A program made the translations under genes and the position numbers. Under the pieces are notes generated by a model. The model was not told the DNA's origin. It saw only the letters and a program-made list of their open reading frames with translations, and did not search any database. Source: Calliphora vicina (taxonomy: Eukaryota > Arthropoda > Insecta > Diptera > Calliphoridae). Taken from it: DNA of 64,000 bases. Shown here one piece after another: positions 36,401 to 46,920 of the stretch. The stretch lies in assembly GCF_958450345.1 (NCBI RefSeq), contig NC_088782.1, forward strand, positions 110,576,358-110,640,357, written 5' to 3'. Within the stretch, counting starts at the first letter, position 1. Every line of letters begins with the position of its first letter.

Positions 36401-36961
36401 ATTTTTAACAAAAATTTGTATTTTTTACACAATTTTTTTTTTTAAACAAATTGTATTTTTTACACAAAATTATATTTAATAATGTATTATTTACACAGAA
36501 AAAAATTTTAAACAAAAAAATTATTTTACACAAAAAATCCTTTTTTAAACTTAACAAAAATTTTTACACAAAAATATTTTTTTTTACGATAAAAAATAAT
36601 TTTTAACGCACAAACAAATTTTTACACAAAAATATACAAAAAATAATTTATTACATAAAAATTAATATTATACACAAATTTTACTCAAATTTTTTTTCCA
36701 CAGGAATTATTTTTTAAACAAACACATTCTATTTTATAATTACATTTTTAACCTGGTGTATTGTTTTTTTTTTTTTTTTAATTTCAGTGCGCTAATTGTA
36801 ATCGTGAAGCATTGGCTGAATGTTCATTATGCCGAAAGACTCCCTATTGTTCCGAATTTTGTCAACGAAAGGATTGGAATGCCCATCAAGTTGAATGTAC
36901 AAGAAATCCAGCCCCGGCTGCAACCCAACAAATTATGCTCCTAGTAGACGAGCAATCCTAA
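24406..36961 (+). CDS. Deaf1: Deaf1, SAND and MYND domain transcription factor
   Basis: DEAF1 is a nuclear regulator that binds TTCG-containing DNA through its SAND domain, first known from the Deformed autoregulatory enhancer. Exons: join(24406..24531,25223..25886,30494..31092,36788..36961), 1,563 nt, 520 aa, all GT-AG and in phase. The SAND domain covers about residues 176-257, with the DNA-contacting KDWK at 224-227 and GGRGRCVKYKD before it. Exon 3 encodes two basic clusters (KRRKR and PKRKR, a likely nuclear signal), an Asn run of about 12 and a helical, coiled-coil-like stretch with DFKRILTDLKNTYDRKIEIL. Exon 4 is the MYND zinc finger: C464, C467, C475, C478, C484, C488, H496, C500. Drosophila DEAF1 is somewhat longer (about 576 aa), the difference lying in low-complexity parts. 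A GTG-led upstream extension is not used. Introns 2 and 3 are packed with transposons. Confidence 0.96.
26290..27060 (-). mobile_element. mariner transposase remnant in Deaf1 intron 2
   Basis: Minus-strand fragments in order match a mariner transposase: SLAKSLGAIQ (helix-turn-helix), KAGKLATIRIEAE in a shifted frame, then KPNIHGAKVMLCI and YYELTGNLYRTQLIRLKQAL with AEKRPEYA, and finally HMLPQRWEFY near the C-terminus. The catalytic centre between the last two pieces is deleted or scrambled, and frameshifts and stops are frequent. It is an inactive copy of the type whose members share NIHGAKVMLC. Confidence 0.85.
27190..27470 (+). mobile_element. 3' end of a Jockey-like LINE
   Basis: The plus strand encodes FLNEPDHTTPYNDFRRSCHDEDEEEMIEHLLCLCPTLSG-type sequence: a C...C, acidic run, H-x3-C-x-CP pattern found at the end of ORF2 in Jockey/R1-group LINEs. 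It is followed by SSWFDIEPHSDI and a short A-rich tail (AATGAAAAAAAG). It is truncated at its 5' side and carries in-frame stops. Confidence 0.65.
27739..28499 (-). mobile_element. internally deleted Tc1/mariner-superfamily element
   Basis: Perfect 19-bp terminal inverted repeats, CAAGGTGGCGCAAAAGTAA, are flanked by TA on both sides. The insertion point is confirmed by family A copies that read CTTATAGATAGCG without it. The minus strand encodes 121 residues of transposase with MSDEAHFHLSGYVNKQN (first catalytic Asp), WGTENPRV and VTVWCAVFAGGVIGPFFFE, then QQDGATA (second Asp). C-terminal pieces such as KDNIREECEDLSPEVL follow. The N-terminal DNA-binding part is missing, so it is a non-autonomous deletion derivative (761 bp). 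Confidence 0.92.
28668..29154. mobile_element. 487-bp MITE with 3-bp TAA target duplication
   Basis: The ends are long imperfect inverted repeats: AGTGCCCTG-cAGACGATCAAATAAAC on the left and GTTTATTTGATCGTCT-CCAGGGCACT (near-complement) on the right. The flanking family A repeat reads GAGATATAAGGAAAA when empty, so the duplicated target is TAA (28665-28667 and 29155-29157). A 3-bp TWA duplication fits the PIF/Harbinger superfamily. No transposase is encoded. An internal perfect 20-bp inverted repeat lies at 29035-29082. Confidence 0.85.
31330..31640 (-). mobile_element. Jockey-like LINE ORF2 C-terminal fragment
   Basis: The minus strand encodes CGQGPRDTLHIFNCPAHPTL and LRPVGLWTPPSR, the C-x-DT-H-F-C-P-A-P pattern at the C-terminus of Jockey-clade reverse transcriptase proteins. 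Frameshifts upstream show decay. The stretch to about 31960 has an open frame of unknown identity that may belong to the same element. Confidence 0.6.
31962..32048 (-). repeat. family A repeat, terminal fragment (copy 3)
   Basis: The 5' end of family A in reverse orientation: AACAAACGGAATGACAAAC followed by the terminal hairpin ATACCCTTACC-actca-TGGTGAAGGGTAT. Confidence 0.8.
32431..34862. mobile_element. 2.4-kb foldback element with 10-bp target duplication
   Basis: The left half is the near-perfect reverse complement of the right half. Arms are about 1.2 kb with the centre near 33645. Ends read AGAGTGACAG on the left and TTGTCACTCT on the right, and both sides are flanked by the direct repeat ACACTACAAT (32421-32430 and 34863-34872). 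Matching landmarks in the arms include GAGTGCCGGGTGGAATATTG (left) and its complement at 34790-34815, and CTTGGGGTC/GACCCCAAG near the centre. No open reading frame of note is present. Long inverted arms and a 9-10-bp duplication are features of Foldback/MULE-type DNA elements. It lies in Deaf1 intron 3. Confidence 0.93.
35240..36735. repeat. low-complexity tract of T-run/ACACAAAA units in Deaf1 intron 3
   Basis: About 1.5 kb made of irregular repeats of TTTTTTACACAAAAA with variable spacing. It ends about 50 bp before the branch/acceptor region of the MYND exon. No coding content. Confidence 0.85.
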
Positions 36962-37910
36962 ATGAATTAAAATTGTACATAAAAACAAAAAAAAAAAAAC
37001 AAAAAACCAGCAACAGATAAACAATTTAACAAACATTAAAACAATACAAACAAAAAAAAAACAAAATTAAATTTTAAATAACTTTATACGTTTGAGTAAA
37101 ACAAAAATCAACAATTAGCATTAATCGTAAACAAAAAACAAAATAAAAACAAAAAACCAACCACAGCAGCAGAACAGTAAACTTTTTAAACTTAAATAAA
37201 ACTCATCATCTAAAATGTCTAAACTATTCTACGCTTTTTTTCCTCCAAACAAAAAAAGAAGTACGAATGGCCACAAATTATTCAAAATTTTACAGGAAAA
37301 ACAATAAAATACATAGATACAACAACAAACATACAGCTAAATAAAATTTAAATACTACAACGGAAAAGTTAAATAAAATATTCAAAATAAAGCCAACAAC
37401 CACACATACACACTAACAAACCAACAACATTGTCAGCAACAACAAACAGAATAATCAAGAAGACCGGACCGCAAAATAAATATAAAAACAATTCAATTTA
37501 AAGAAAAAAAAAACTAAAATTAAATTTAAAAAAAAAATAAGAAAAAACAAAAAAGCCCTGCATAAAATTTACATACATACATATTCTCTATGTATACATC
37601 TTTTTTTCATTAGAATTTAAGCACATAGTTAAACTTTTAACATTTTATTATTATTTTATGGATAATATTAATAAAAACGAAACAAAAACAAAACAAACAA
37701 AATTATTATAATATTAATTAATGTAAAACTAAATTGATGTGATTGATGATGAACGTCATGAAAATAACTGCCGTTACAACATTTTCAAACAAACAAAAAA
37801 AAAAAGAAAAACACGAAAATAATAAAGATTTCAATTACTATATAAAACGAAAAGCATAACAAAAATAACAGCCAACACATAATACATGGTAGTAAGTAAT
37901 AAAGTTTGAA
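36962..37910 (+). other. Deaf1 3' UTR (inferred)
   Basis: Extremely A-rich sequence after the Deaf1 stop, with many AATAAA hexamers (for example near 37193, 37302, 37340, 37820 and 37900). Any could end the transcript; the true site cannot be chosen from sequence. Confidence 0.5.
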
Positions 37911-40465
37911 CAATTCTTAAGAAATATTCGAAGCAACTGATGTGAAAAGCAAATGAAATACGCTACTGAGTGGTCTTTTTTACATATAAAAAGTGTTTGA
38001 AAACTAAATTGTTTACCCCAATACTTCCTTTTATAGCGGTATTTTACGGAGGCAAGATAACGTTAAAAAATTAAAGAGAAGTCAAGGTTTGTGAGTCTCC
38101 TGAAGTGTATATAAGCACTAGTACAAGTGTTTGCTATAATTGAAAACCTTAGGACTAGATGATTAATATTTTGTAAAAACAAATGATTTAGATAAATTTC
38201 AGAATATCATTTACGTTTTCTTTCAGAAACATATACAAAATATATATTTTTTCTATAAAAGAAATAATATGAAGAACTTTTTGCGAAAAAATACAAAAAA
38301 AATACCCCCATTTAGATGTTCCAAATTCGGAGGCGTGTAACTTTTTATAGGGACCAGATAACTGTATTGAACTTTCCTACCCAAGGTTCGCCACAACAAA
38401 AAAAATAAGTTGGTCAACATTTGTTTAAAATGATTTGTCAACATAAACATCTTTTGAATTAAAGAATTTAATCCACACATGTAAGCGAATATATATTCAA
38501 GTACTACCTAAATTTCTTGACATTCTGATAAGAACTGAATTTTTGTTGATTTTTTTAAAAAAAACATTTGTAGGCCCGAGGAGATCAACTTTTGGGGCGC
38601 CACCCAATAGCAAACATTCCAATTACAAACACAAAAACACTTCAGCACTGACTATGCGAAATGCCATTAAGATATCTCAAATCGTTTACGAGCTACCACA
38701 TTATTTACAAAATAAAAATGTTATAAAAAGATGTAAATCATTAGTTTGTTTCCTGTAGAGTATGTTTTCATAAAATGAAACAAAACAACCGATCGATGAA
38801 AAATTGTTTTCCAACTCGCTCATTTAGATGTTGATACTTGTTATAAAAATTCGGACTAAAGCACTCAAAACAAAAGGTAAGTACATACATTTATGCTAAT
38901 AAAAAAATAAACTTATTAATGTAAATATTTTTTTAACATATCTTCTTTGATACATATAAAAGCGAACAACTTTTCATAAATTCTCGATATAGAAACGCTT
39001 GGAGAAAACATTTATAAGAAAATTACAGGATTTTTATTAACACTTCTTTTTTTTGACTAGTTATTTTTACTTAATTAACTTTCCAACAATAGCAAATACA
39101 AGTATTCCTGTTAGAGTGACCAAAAAACCGGCAAATTTAAAAATCCGGTTTCCGGTTTAACCGAAAAAGTGTGTTTTTCGGTTTCGATTATTGTCTTTTA
39201 AAAAAACCGGTTTGTCAAAAAACCGATAAGTTAAAAAAAAGGAAACCGGTGGAGTTTACAAAGATAAAAAAACCGGTTTTCGGTTTTGGATACTCTAATC
39301 CCTATTCAATAATTTGATAGTAAAAAGACTTCCATTGTACCATGCGTGCTATAACAATTCATAATCCATCAATGCTTTAATAATTGTAGAAACAAATTAT
39401 TTATTAATCGGAAACTGGATACCTAGCACCATTTTACAAGCTTTTATTTAACTTGCAATCTTTATCTAGATCAATATTTGTAACTGGATTTTCAACCAGT
39501 TCTCGTATCCCGAGTATGCTGAAATTTACCATTCATGCGTACGTAAATTCGAACATATGTTCGAAATATATTTGAAGCTGTTAAAATAATCTCGAATATA
39601 TGTATGTTCGAACATTTTTTTTAAAGCTGTTAAAATAATCTCAAATTCTTGACGATTTAAGTTTAGATAAAATTTGAATTGCTGTTTTTTGTTCTGATGA
39701 ACCCAAATTCAGTTGCATTTCCTACCATATTGTTCTTTAGAGTGCTTCCGTGACCATGATTGTTTCAATAAAAACGTAGAGACCAAGAAAAACTCTTTTC
39801 TACAATTGCCGCAGAAAGGAGAAATTTTTTATGTACTCCTGTTGAATATTCGTTTTTATCATGGCCTGTCCAATTGTTTCATTTGTATTAACCACATCAC
39901 ACTCTTCTTTAAACTACATCGGAAGACTTCTGGTTGAAATCTGAGGGTTTTAATAATCTATCCTGTACACTTTTTCCCAATTGGCGGTTGTAGTAAGTTA
40001 GCTGAGTTGTATGATAATCTTTTTGCTGGCATTTTTAAAAGTACGCGTAGGTGTTTTACTCCATCGACAGTTTCGTATTAGATTAAAGAATCAGGTTGCA
40101 ATGTATCTTTAATCTAGGGCGAAACTGTCATCCTTTACATACTGTATGTTTCCCTTCGAATTACATGTCGAATTCTATCCTTATTTCCAATACCAGGAAG
40201 TGGAAATGTAGAAAGTATAAAAATCGTCATATTTCGACATTTTGTTTTTGATTTCTAAACTCCAAAAATGAATGTCTACATTTGGTAGATTGAAGTTTGT
40301 GATGACGTGGATCAGCATAAAGTTGTATACATGAAAGAAATTAACTAACATTCGCTGATTAAAGCCGTCTGCAATCTGAGTGTTTATCAAGATATTCAAC
40401 ATTTTCACCATTTATGTTATTCTCAACAGACAATGGACTGAACTGTTCGATCGCATGAACTTCAC
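37911..40465. other. intergenic region between Deaf1 and trc, left part
   Basis: No gene was recognised. Local structures are an AACCGG-rich stretch at 39120-39290, a small duplication of AGCTGTTAAAATAATCTC near 39575 and 39625, and a 64-nt hairpin at 40066-40129 (see findings). Short open frames here have no protein-like content. Confidence 0.45.
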
Positions 40466-40468
40466 ATA

Positions 40469-40595
40469 CAGCCCAATTATGAATAAAAAATTCCGCGGGA
40501 GTTTGTTCCCCTGGATTTTTTTCCCATTGAATTTGAATAGGAAAAATGAGAAAAGGGGAAAAACCCCCGGGGAATTTGTATTCATAATTGGGCTG
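40469..40595. mobile_element. 127-bp palindromic MITE
   Basis: It begins CAGCCCAATTATGAATA and ends with the exact complement TATTCATAATTGGGCTG less one mismatch. Complementarity continues, with mismatches, almost to the centre, so the whole element can fold. Flanks give a possible ATA duplication. It has no coding capacity. Confidence 0.75.
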
Positions 40596-40619
40596 ATATA
40601 GACAGGTTTTGTCAATAAA

Positions 40620-42020
40620 TATTTATTGACCAAGTATTCTAAGTCTCAAATGCCTCATAGTGACATATAATATGTTCAGTAGTCTCTTCTTCTTCCTCGT
40701 CAGTACAGTTTCTACTGGAGTCGTTGTATCGGATTTTTAGCCTCTGATCATGTATATCTTGCGGCCAGTGTCCAGTAATGACTGCTATGAGGTTTCATAG
40801 ATGGCTTCTAATTGTTTTCCCTTCAAGTGAGGAATGCCAGTGTTACATCTAAATTCGTCCGAATTTATTGCGATGCCTGCTTTTGGAAGTACATGTTCTC
40901 GTGCCCAGAAACCCAAACAAAGGTAAACAATAAATGTCTCGTTCTTTCCTCTAGAGATACCCGGCATTCATATATAATTTTCGATGTTATGTACACTCTA
41001 AAGATCTAATGGCCGATTCTTCTCCAACGCTAACCAACAAATCGCTGTCTCATAGAATATAATTCGTTTGTAACCAAGCCATTTTTTAGGGTTGATTTCC
41101 CAGTTTACATCAATAGCTTTTTTATAGCTGTTATCGCATTATCAAATAATGTTAGTATTACTCCATTGACTGTATTGAAGGATTTTGTATTTCCTTGTGA
41201 ATAGTACGAGTTCTGTATTGATTGCATTTACTCCCAGCCCACATTTCTATCACCATTCTAACAAAAATTTCAATGCAGTTTCCAGAATTTCTAAGAGTAT
41301 TTTTGATTCTTAGTCCGCATAAGCAATAGCCATGCAACATGTTTTCTGCATTGCTTTTTCCAGAACAGTGTACAGAGTATTACTCCTTTTGGTGTAACTA
41401 CCCCGAACCTCCACTTTGGAAATGCTAGAGGCGCCTAGAGTTGATTCAATGCACATGTATTTTAGAAAGTCTTCCCACAAAAGCGATGACCGCAGAATCA
41501 ATATCCAGTTTGTCTCAAAGCGTTTATAACCGTTTCCGGTTTTACATTGTTGAAAGCACCCTCCATAGATGACAACTACATAGGTAACTAAGGGCCAAAA
41601 ACCTATGTCTGTTGTCAAAACCCTACTTAATGAGAATGTTTTGCCATGGATTTTGAAAAGAGAGTTATTTTGTTTAACTTTTTCATTGACATTTCTCTCT
41701 CCTTCCCTCTTATGTATTTATTCTATGGCATCCTCTATATCAAGGAAGGCAATTAAAGTGCATTCCTTTTACTTCAGGAATTTATCTATATCGCTAACTA
41801 ATGAGTGTAGCACAGTTTCGGAAGATCTACATTTCGTGTAGTCATGTTGAGCCTTTGATAGAGTACCTGATCCTAAATGTGATCTTATAAAGACATCAAT
41901 GATCCATTCCAGTGTTTTATGTAGAAAGGGGAAGAGACTGATAGGCATGATGGGACATGAAATAAGCGCAAGTAGGCCCTGATAATTATCAGGAGCCACA
42001 ATATAAAAGTATCAATGTTC
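40620..42020 (-). mobile_element. decayed Jockey-like LINE reverse transcriptase
   Basis: Read on the minus strand from about 42100: FKSPGHDGI, FPFLHKTLEWIIDVFIRSHL, then KAQHDYTKCRSSETVLHSLV, then AIAYAD (remnant of the catalytic YADD), then CGLGVNAINTELVLFTRKYK, and later EEEE...H..C pieces near 40690. These are successive reverse-transcriptase and C-terminal motifs of Jockey-type non-LTR elements. Many stops and frameshifts show it is inactive. The 5' continuation appears to be split off by the Tc1 element at 42146 and may extend to about 44000. Confidence 0.85.
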
Positions 42021-42145
42021 TCCTGATACCATCATGACCCGGAGATTTAAAGGGATATAATCTTTTGACAGCCCAATTTATGCGACGCAAAAATAGGTTT
42101 ATACTGGGTAGCATAATTGAGAAGATAGCGACCAATTACCTTATA

Positions 42146-43794
42146 CAGTCAGCGTCTAAAGAAAGTGTACAACTTGTTTTTACATTTAAAACATTTTATT
42201 TACATATTAAAAAACTATTTGTTCTCCAGTTCTAGTATATTTAACAAAACATTTAATTGTTCTCTTGCAATATATAAACAAAAAACTAAACTAGTTCAAC
42301 TGCAACAAAAACAGTAACAACAAAACCAAAAATACTCCATTTTTAACGCGTCAAAAGAAAGTGTACAGTTTAGGGAAATTAGAAGAAAAAACGTGTTTAG
42401 TATTTTATTTGACATCTTTTGGGTTTTAAAACAGTTTCAAGCCTCATTGGCATTGTTTCTACCAATTTTGATGTCACCGATGTTGGGATGTTGAACCACT
42501 CTTCCTGCAGGATTTCGTGTAGAGAGTCATTGCTGGTAATATTTCATTTTCTGATCTGTCTGTCCAAATGCTACCACAGATGTTCAATGGGATTAATGTT
42601 CGATGACTGTGGGGGTTGTTCCAGTTGTTTCGGTGTATGATACAACAACCATTCTTTAACAAGTTAAGAAGTATGCTTCGGATAGTTGTCCTGTTAGAAG
42701 ATCCAGGTTCGGTCTAGATTTAATTTTCTAATGATGGGTTCCATATTTTCTATAAGAATGTTTAGGTAATCGGTTTTGCTTATCAAACTATCAATAAATA
42801 TGAGTTTTCCCATGCCACTTGCCGCCATACACCCCCACACCATCACCTAACCACCACCATGCTTTACGGTGGATAGTACATTTTTTGGTCGAACTCTTGA
42901 TTTTTGCTTCTCCAAATTTTACTCCTTTTTTTACTTCCGAAAATCTCAAACTTGCTTTCGTCCGTAAACAGCACATTATTCCAAAACAATTTTCTTGGTT
43001 TTTATACCTGTTTGCGAATTCTCGAAGTCGCTCTTTATTTCGTTTGGAAACGTGGGGTTATTCTCTCTGAACTCCACCATATAGAGCATTTGGGTGTAGC
43101 GCTCGGCGAACCGTACTGTTACTAACTCTCACTCCAGACGAATCTGTTAATTCTTCGCATAATTTTACTGCACTTACTGTGAATACTTTCTTCACTGCTC
43201 TCACAATTGATCGTATTTCAAGGTTGTTAAGGCGTTTTGGTGTTCCGGCACGTTGCTGATCTTCTTAAATTCTAAATTTTTTTGTTTGTCTATAATTTTT
43301 TTTACAGTATTATGGCTTCTTCCTATTATAGAGGAGATTTCACGTGACGATTTGCCTTCATTTTTAAATTTTATGACTTACTTTCATGTTTCAATTGCAA
43401 TTTGTTTTCCCATTTTGGTTTTAAAGTTCTCGCGATCAAACAAGAAAAGCTACTATCTTAAAATCTCATGAGACTAGCAGCAAGATCCACAAAAATTATA
43501 ATCTAGGCAAAAATAAAGAATAACAATATATTTTTTTATGTAGCTAGAAAAATCTTATTGCAATTCTAAATGTGTACACTTTTTTCTGACGCGTTAAAAA
43601 TGGAGTATTTTTGGTTTTGTTGTTACTGTTTTTGTTGTAGTTAAAATAGTTTAGTTTTTTGTTTATATATTGCAAGAGAACAATTAAGTGTTTTGTTAAA
43701 TATACTAGAACTGGAGAAAAAATTGTTTTTTAATATGTAAATAAAACGTTTTAAATGTAAAAACAAGATGTACACTTTCTTTTGACGCTGACTG
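42146..43794 (-). mobile_element. Tc1-like transposon with long IR/DR-type ends
   Basis: A 1,649-bp element flanked by TA on each side (42144-42145 and 43795-43796). Ends read CAGTCAGCGTC and GACGCTGACTG. The inverted repeats are about 230 bp long, and the motif GCGTC-AAAGAAAGTGTAC occurs twice in each (near 42151 and 42346 on the left; near 43568 and 43768 inverted on the right), the IR/DR arrangement of some Tc1 transposons. The minus strand holds pieces of a DDE transposase, for example KASLRFSEVKKGVKFGEAK and KAWWWLGDGVGVYGGKWHGK (related to HGGGSVMVWG), broken by frameshifts. It is inserted in LINE-derived sequence. Confidence 0.92.
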
Positions 43795-43799
43795 TACTT

Positions 43800-45180
43800 C
43801 GTCACAATTCATTTGCTGAAACCGTTCAAGAGCTTTCAAGACCTTATTCCGGAATATCGGTTTAAGATTGATGTAGGTAGAATTCAAAGACAATTGAAAG
43901 GGGGCTGTAATAATTTTCGGTTTTTCCACTACATATAAGAATAATATTTCTATGACTGAGATGTTGAGTTCCATTCTTACTTCATAAAAAAACAAATTAT
44001 AAAATGAACTTACATTTCTGCAAATACTTTGTGGTGGTGCGGCTAGTATAACTTTAGCAAAGTAAATGTTGACAGTATCGATGAGAGTACTCCTCCTTTT
44101 GTCACTTCCATTTGTATCATTTGATAGTTTGATGCCTGGCCATCGAATTTAGCAAGTGCTTGTTTGCTACAATAGTAGCTGGAAAACAAACTTCTGGAAA
44201 TGTTAGACAGTATTGTGTCAGCCTTAGATTAGAAGAGGTGTGTACTATGAAATACACGTCCATTCGAAGAACCATTGGTTCCAATTATACAAGCTCCATC
44301 ATTTTTCAGCCAGATATTGGGCCAATCACAGAGAATATTAAATGATTGAATAATAATGATAACTGCAGTCCAGAACTTATTTTCATAAACAATCTAGCAA
44401 CGATCGAACAGCATCGTTAAATCTCATAGGGTCCTGAAATATAAGAATATAAATGTAAAGGCGGAGGAGCTATAGAGGATGAGTTAATCCTTGGAGTTCA
44501 TGAAAAATTTCAAGAAATCGAATTTAATGAACGAGGCTGTATCTGAATCTTATAAACCTGTAAGATAAATATTAAAATTAATTTAAAAACAAAAAAAAAT
44601 TGATGAAATAAAATGTTTGTGAAAAAAAATTTGGTGAAAAAAATTGTTTTTAAAAATATAGGTGATAAAATCGAGGTAGTTGCGGTTTGCTGCTTATATC
44701 TCAGCTGTTTGTGCGGCGATATAGACCTCTAAGGATCGGTTTGGAAATCTCCTCTGGATAAAGTTCTTCAAATTATCTTAACATCCATTCCACGTGTTCT
44801 TGTTTAACAATATACAGATATAGCTTTTCAATTTGGTCAATTCAAGAGTCTTTGATGTTGTTACAGCGGATGTCATCACAATAATTGATAAAGTAATCTT
44901 CGTGCATTAGGACCCGACAGCAGTATCCGGTTTGGAATCGGATACCATCACAATAACTGAACATTCCCACGACAGCCGGTTCTACGCACCGGAATGACCC
45001 GAGTTCACTCGGCCTAGGGCTGTTAATTCAGCAATCGCTGCTGCTACAACAACAAAAATAACTGAACAGTGAATCTTCGTTCAATAGAAGCCGAGTCTCA
45101 CTCGTCAAAGATTGTCAAATCTGCGTCAAGCAGTATCAAACGGAAGTTTTTCCCCCGGAAAGAACTTTTAACGACGACAG
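43800..45180. other. repeat-derived region, partly unassigned
   Basis: The sequence to about 44000 may be the 5' continuation of the LINE left of the Tc1 insertion. At 44660-44700, words such as ATCGAGGTAG and TTATATCTCAGCTGTTTG resemble family A. At 44960-45056, CCGGTTCTACGCACCGGAAT with CTCGGCC and GCTGCTACAACAACAA repeats the retroposon-like 3' end seen near 22860-22935. No gene was recognised. Confidence 0.45.
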
Positions 45181-46920
45181 ATATATTGCAACAATAACTA
45201 GAACTATTAAGGTTTCATTTATAACAAATTTATTAAAATAAAACAATTTAATTTGAATTTTTTTATGCACACTTCCATTTATTGCGTTTTTTTTTGTTGA
45301 TTTTTTCTTTTATTTTACTTAAAATTTATTTTTCTTTTAGTATTCCTATTGATTACCAAAAATATGATTCTTCTTTATAATTGTTTTTTCATTTATTTCC
45401 TTTAAAACTCTTATTTTTTTATTATAATTTAATTTAAGATAATTGTAATACACAAACTTGTTTTATTTAAAGACAAACAAAAAGCAACGAGTATTTAAGA
45501 TAAAATAGACATTTAAACGAAATTAAATATATAAATTAAACCAAAAAAAAAAACTAATGCAAGTGTCTTTAAATAAAAAGAACAAGTTTAATTTTATTAT
45601 ATAGTATTATTGTGGTTGTTGTTATTATTATTATGTATTATTTATTTTTATTTTAGTATTAAGTCAATTTATTTAAGTGTATATTAAATATTTACTTAAT
45701 TGTTTAATTAAATTTCGTTAGAATATATAATTTTTACGATTTTTTTTTTTAATTTCTCAGAAATTTATAAATTAATTGAGAAAGAGTTTTTAGGTTTAAA
45801 AGAAAATTAAGCTGTGGTGAGGTGAGATTGTGTGTGAAAGGTAGGGGGAGAGAGACAAGTGTGAGTATTAGACATTTTAAAGAGTGTGAGAGTGATATAT
45901 TCAGTTTCAAAACGTGGGCTTTTTGTTAGAGAATGATATTTTTGGTGTTTAAATAAACTAAAAGATTTTAAAGTTATTCATTTGTTTTTAATAAAACTAA
46001 ATTAGTAAATCATGTTGGCAAAATCGGGTTAACAAATTTGTTTTAATAAAGAATATATTAAAGCTTAAAAGCCTAAAAGCAAACAAATTAAATTTATTTT
46101 GTGTTAAATAACAAAGAGATTTTGTATAAGAGACCAGGGAGCAGCTGTAGGAGGAGTTTGTTAAATCACAATTATTAGGAAATTTTTTCATTTTATTTGA
46201 ACTACTATGTATAATAATTTTAATTAAATTAAAAATTATATTAAATATATATCATAAACATTGTAAAGAAGATTACGGCTTAAACAAAAACAATTAACCA
46301 AAAAAAAATCTTATTTAAATTAAAAAGCAATTTTGATTTTTGATGATTATTTTCTGCTTTTGTTAATTATTTTTAATACTAAATTTTCCAAAACATAAAT
46401 TGCCATAAAAAGTTACCTATTTATTTCTTAAGTTGTTGTTTTTTTCTTTCTTTTCAATTATTATAACAAAACAAAAAATGTATTGTAATTGTAATACAAT
46501 AAAATTATTGTACTTAAGCTTTAGTTGAAAGTTTTTTATTTTTATTTGTGTTTTGTTGTTAGTGATATTTGTTTTTATTATTTTATTTTAATTATTTGTT
46601 TTTGTGTTTAAAAGATCTAGAAACTTATAAACCAGTTGAAAGTTTTCGATCATTTTTCTATTCAATTCAATAATTATTTTTGTTTTAGTATAATTTGTTC
46701 ATGATTATTTCTTCGTTTTTTTTTTTTTTGTTTTTGTTTTGCATTTTGTGGCATGAATATGTAAGTGTTGTTTTTTTTATATTTTGTAGGTATTTTTTTT
46801 GCATGTTTTGTTTTATTTTTTGTTTTGTTACGGCGTTAAGTTCAACTTAGAAATGAAAATACATATAGAAATTAAATGTAAACAATGATTTTGTTTTTAA
46901 AAACGAATGATAGCTCAGCC
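45181..46920 (-). other. trc 3' UTR and downstream flank (inferred)
   Basis: About 1.7 kb of AT-rich sequence beyond the trc stop codon, with T-runs and TTTATT (complement of AATAAA) hexamers, for example near 45640-45670. No other gene was recognised; the transcript end is not determinable. Confidence 0.45.

Noticed and set aside
38253..38758. Two open frames of about 75 codons between Deaf1 and trc
   Set aside because: No recognisable motif, no conserved neighbours and no splice signals; kept as intergenic.
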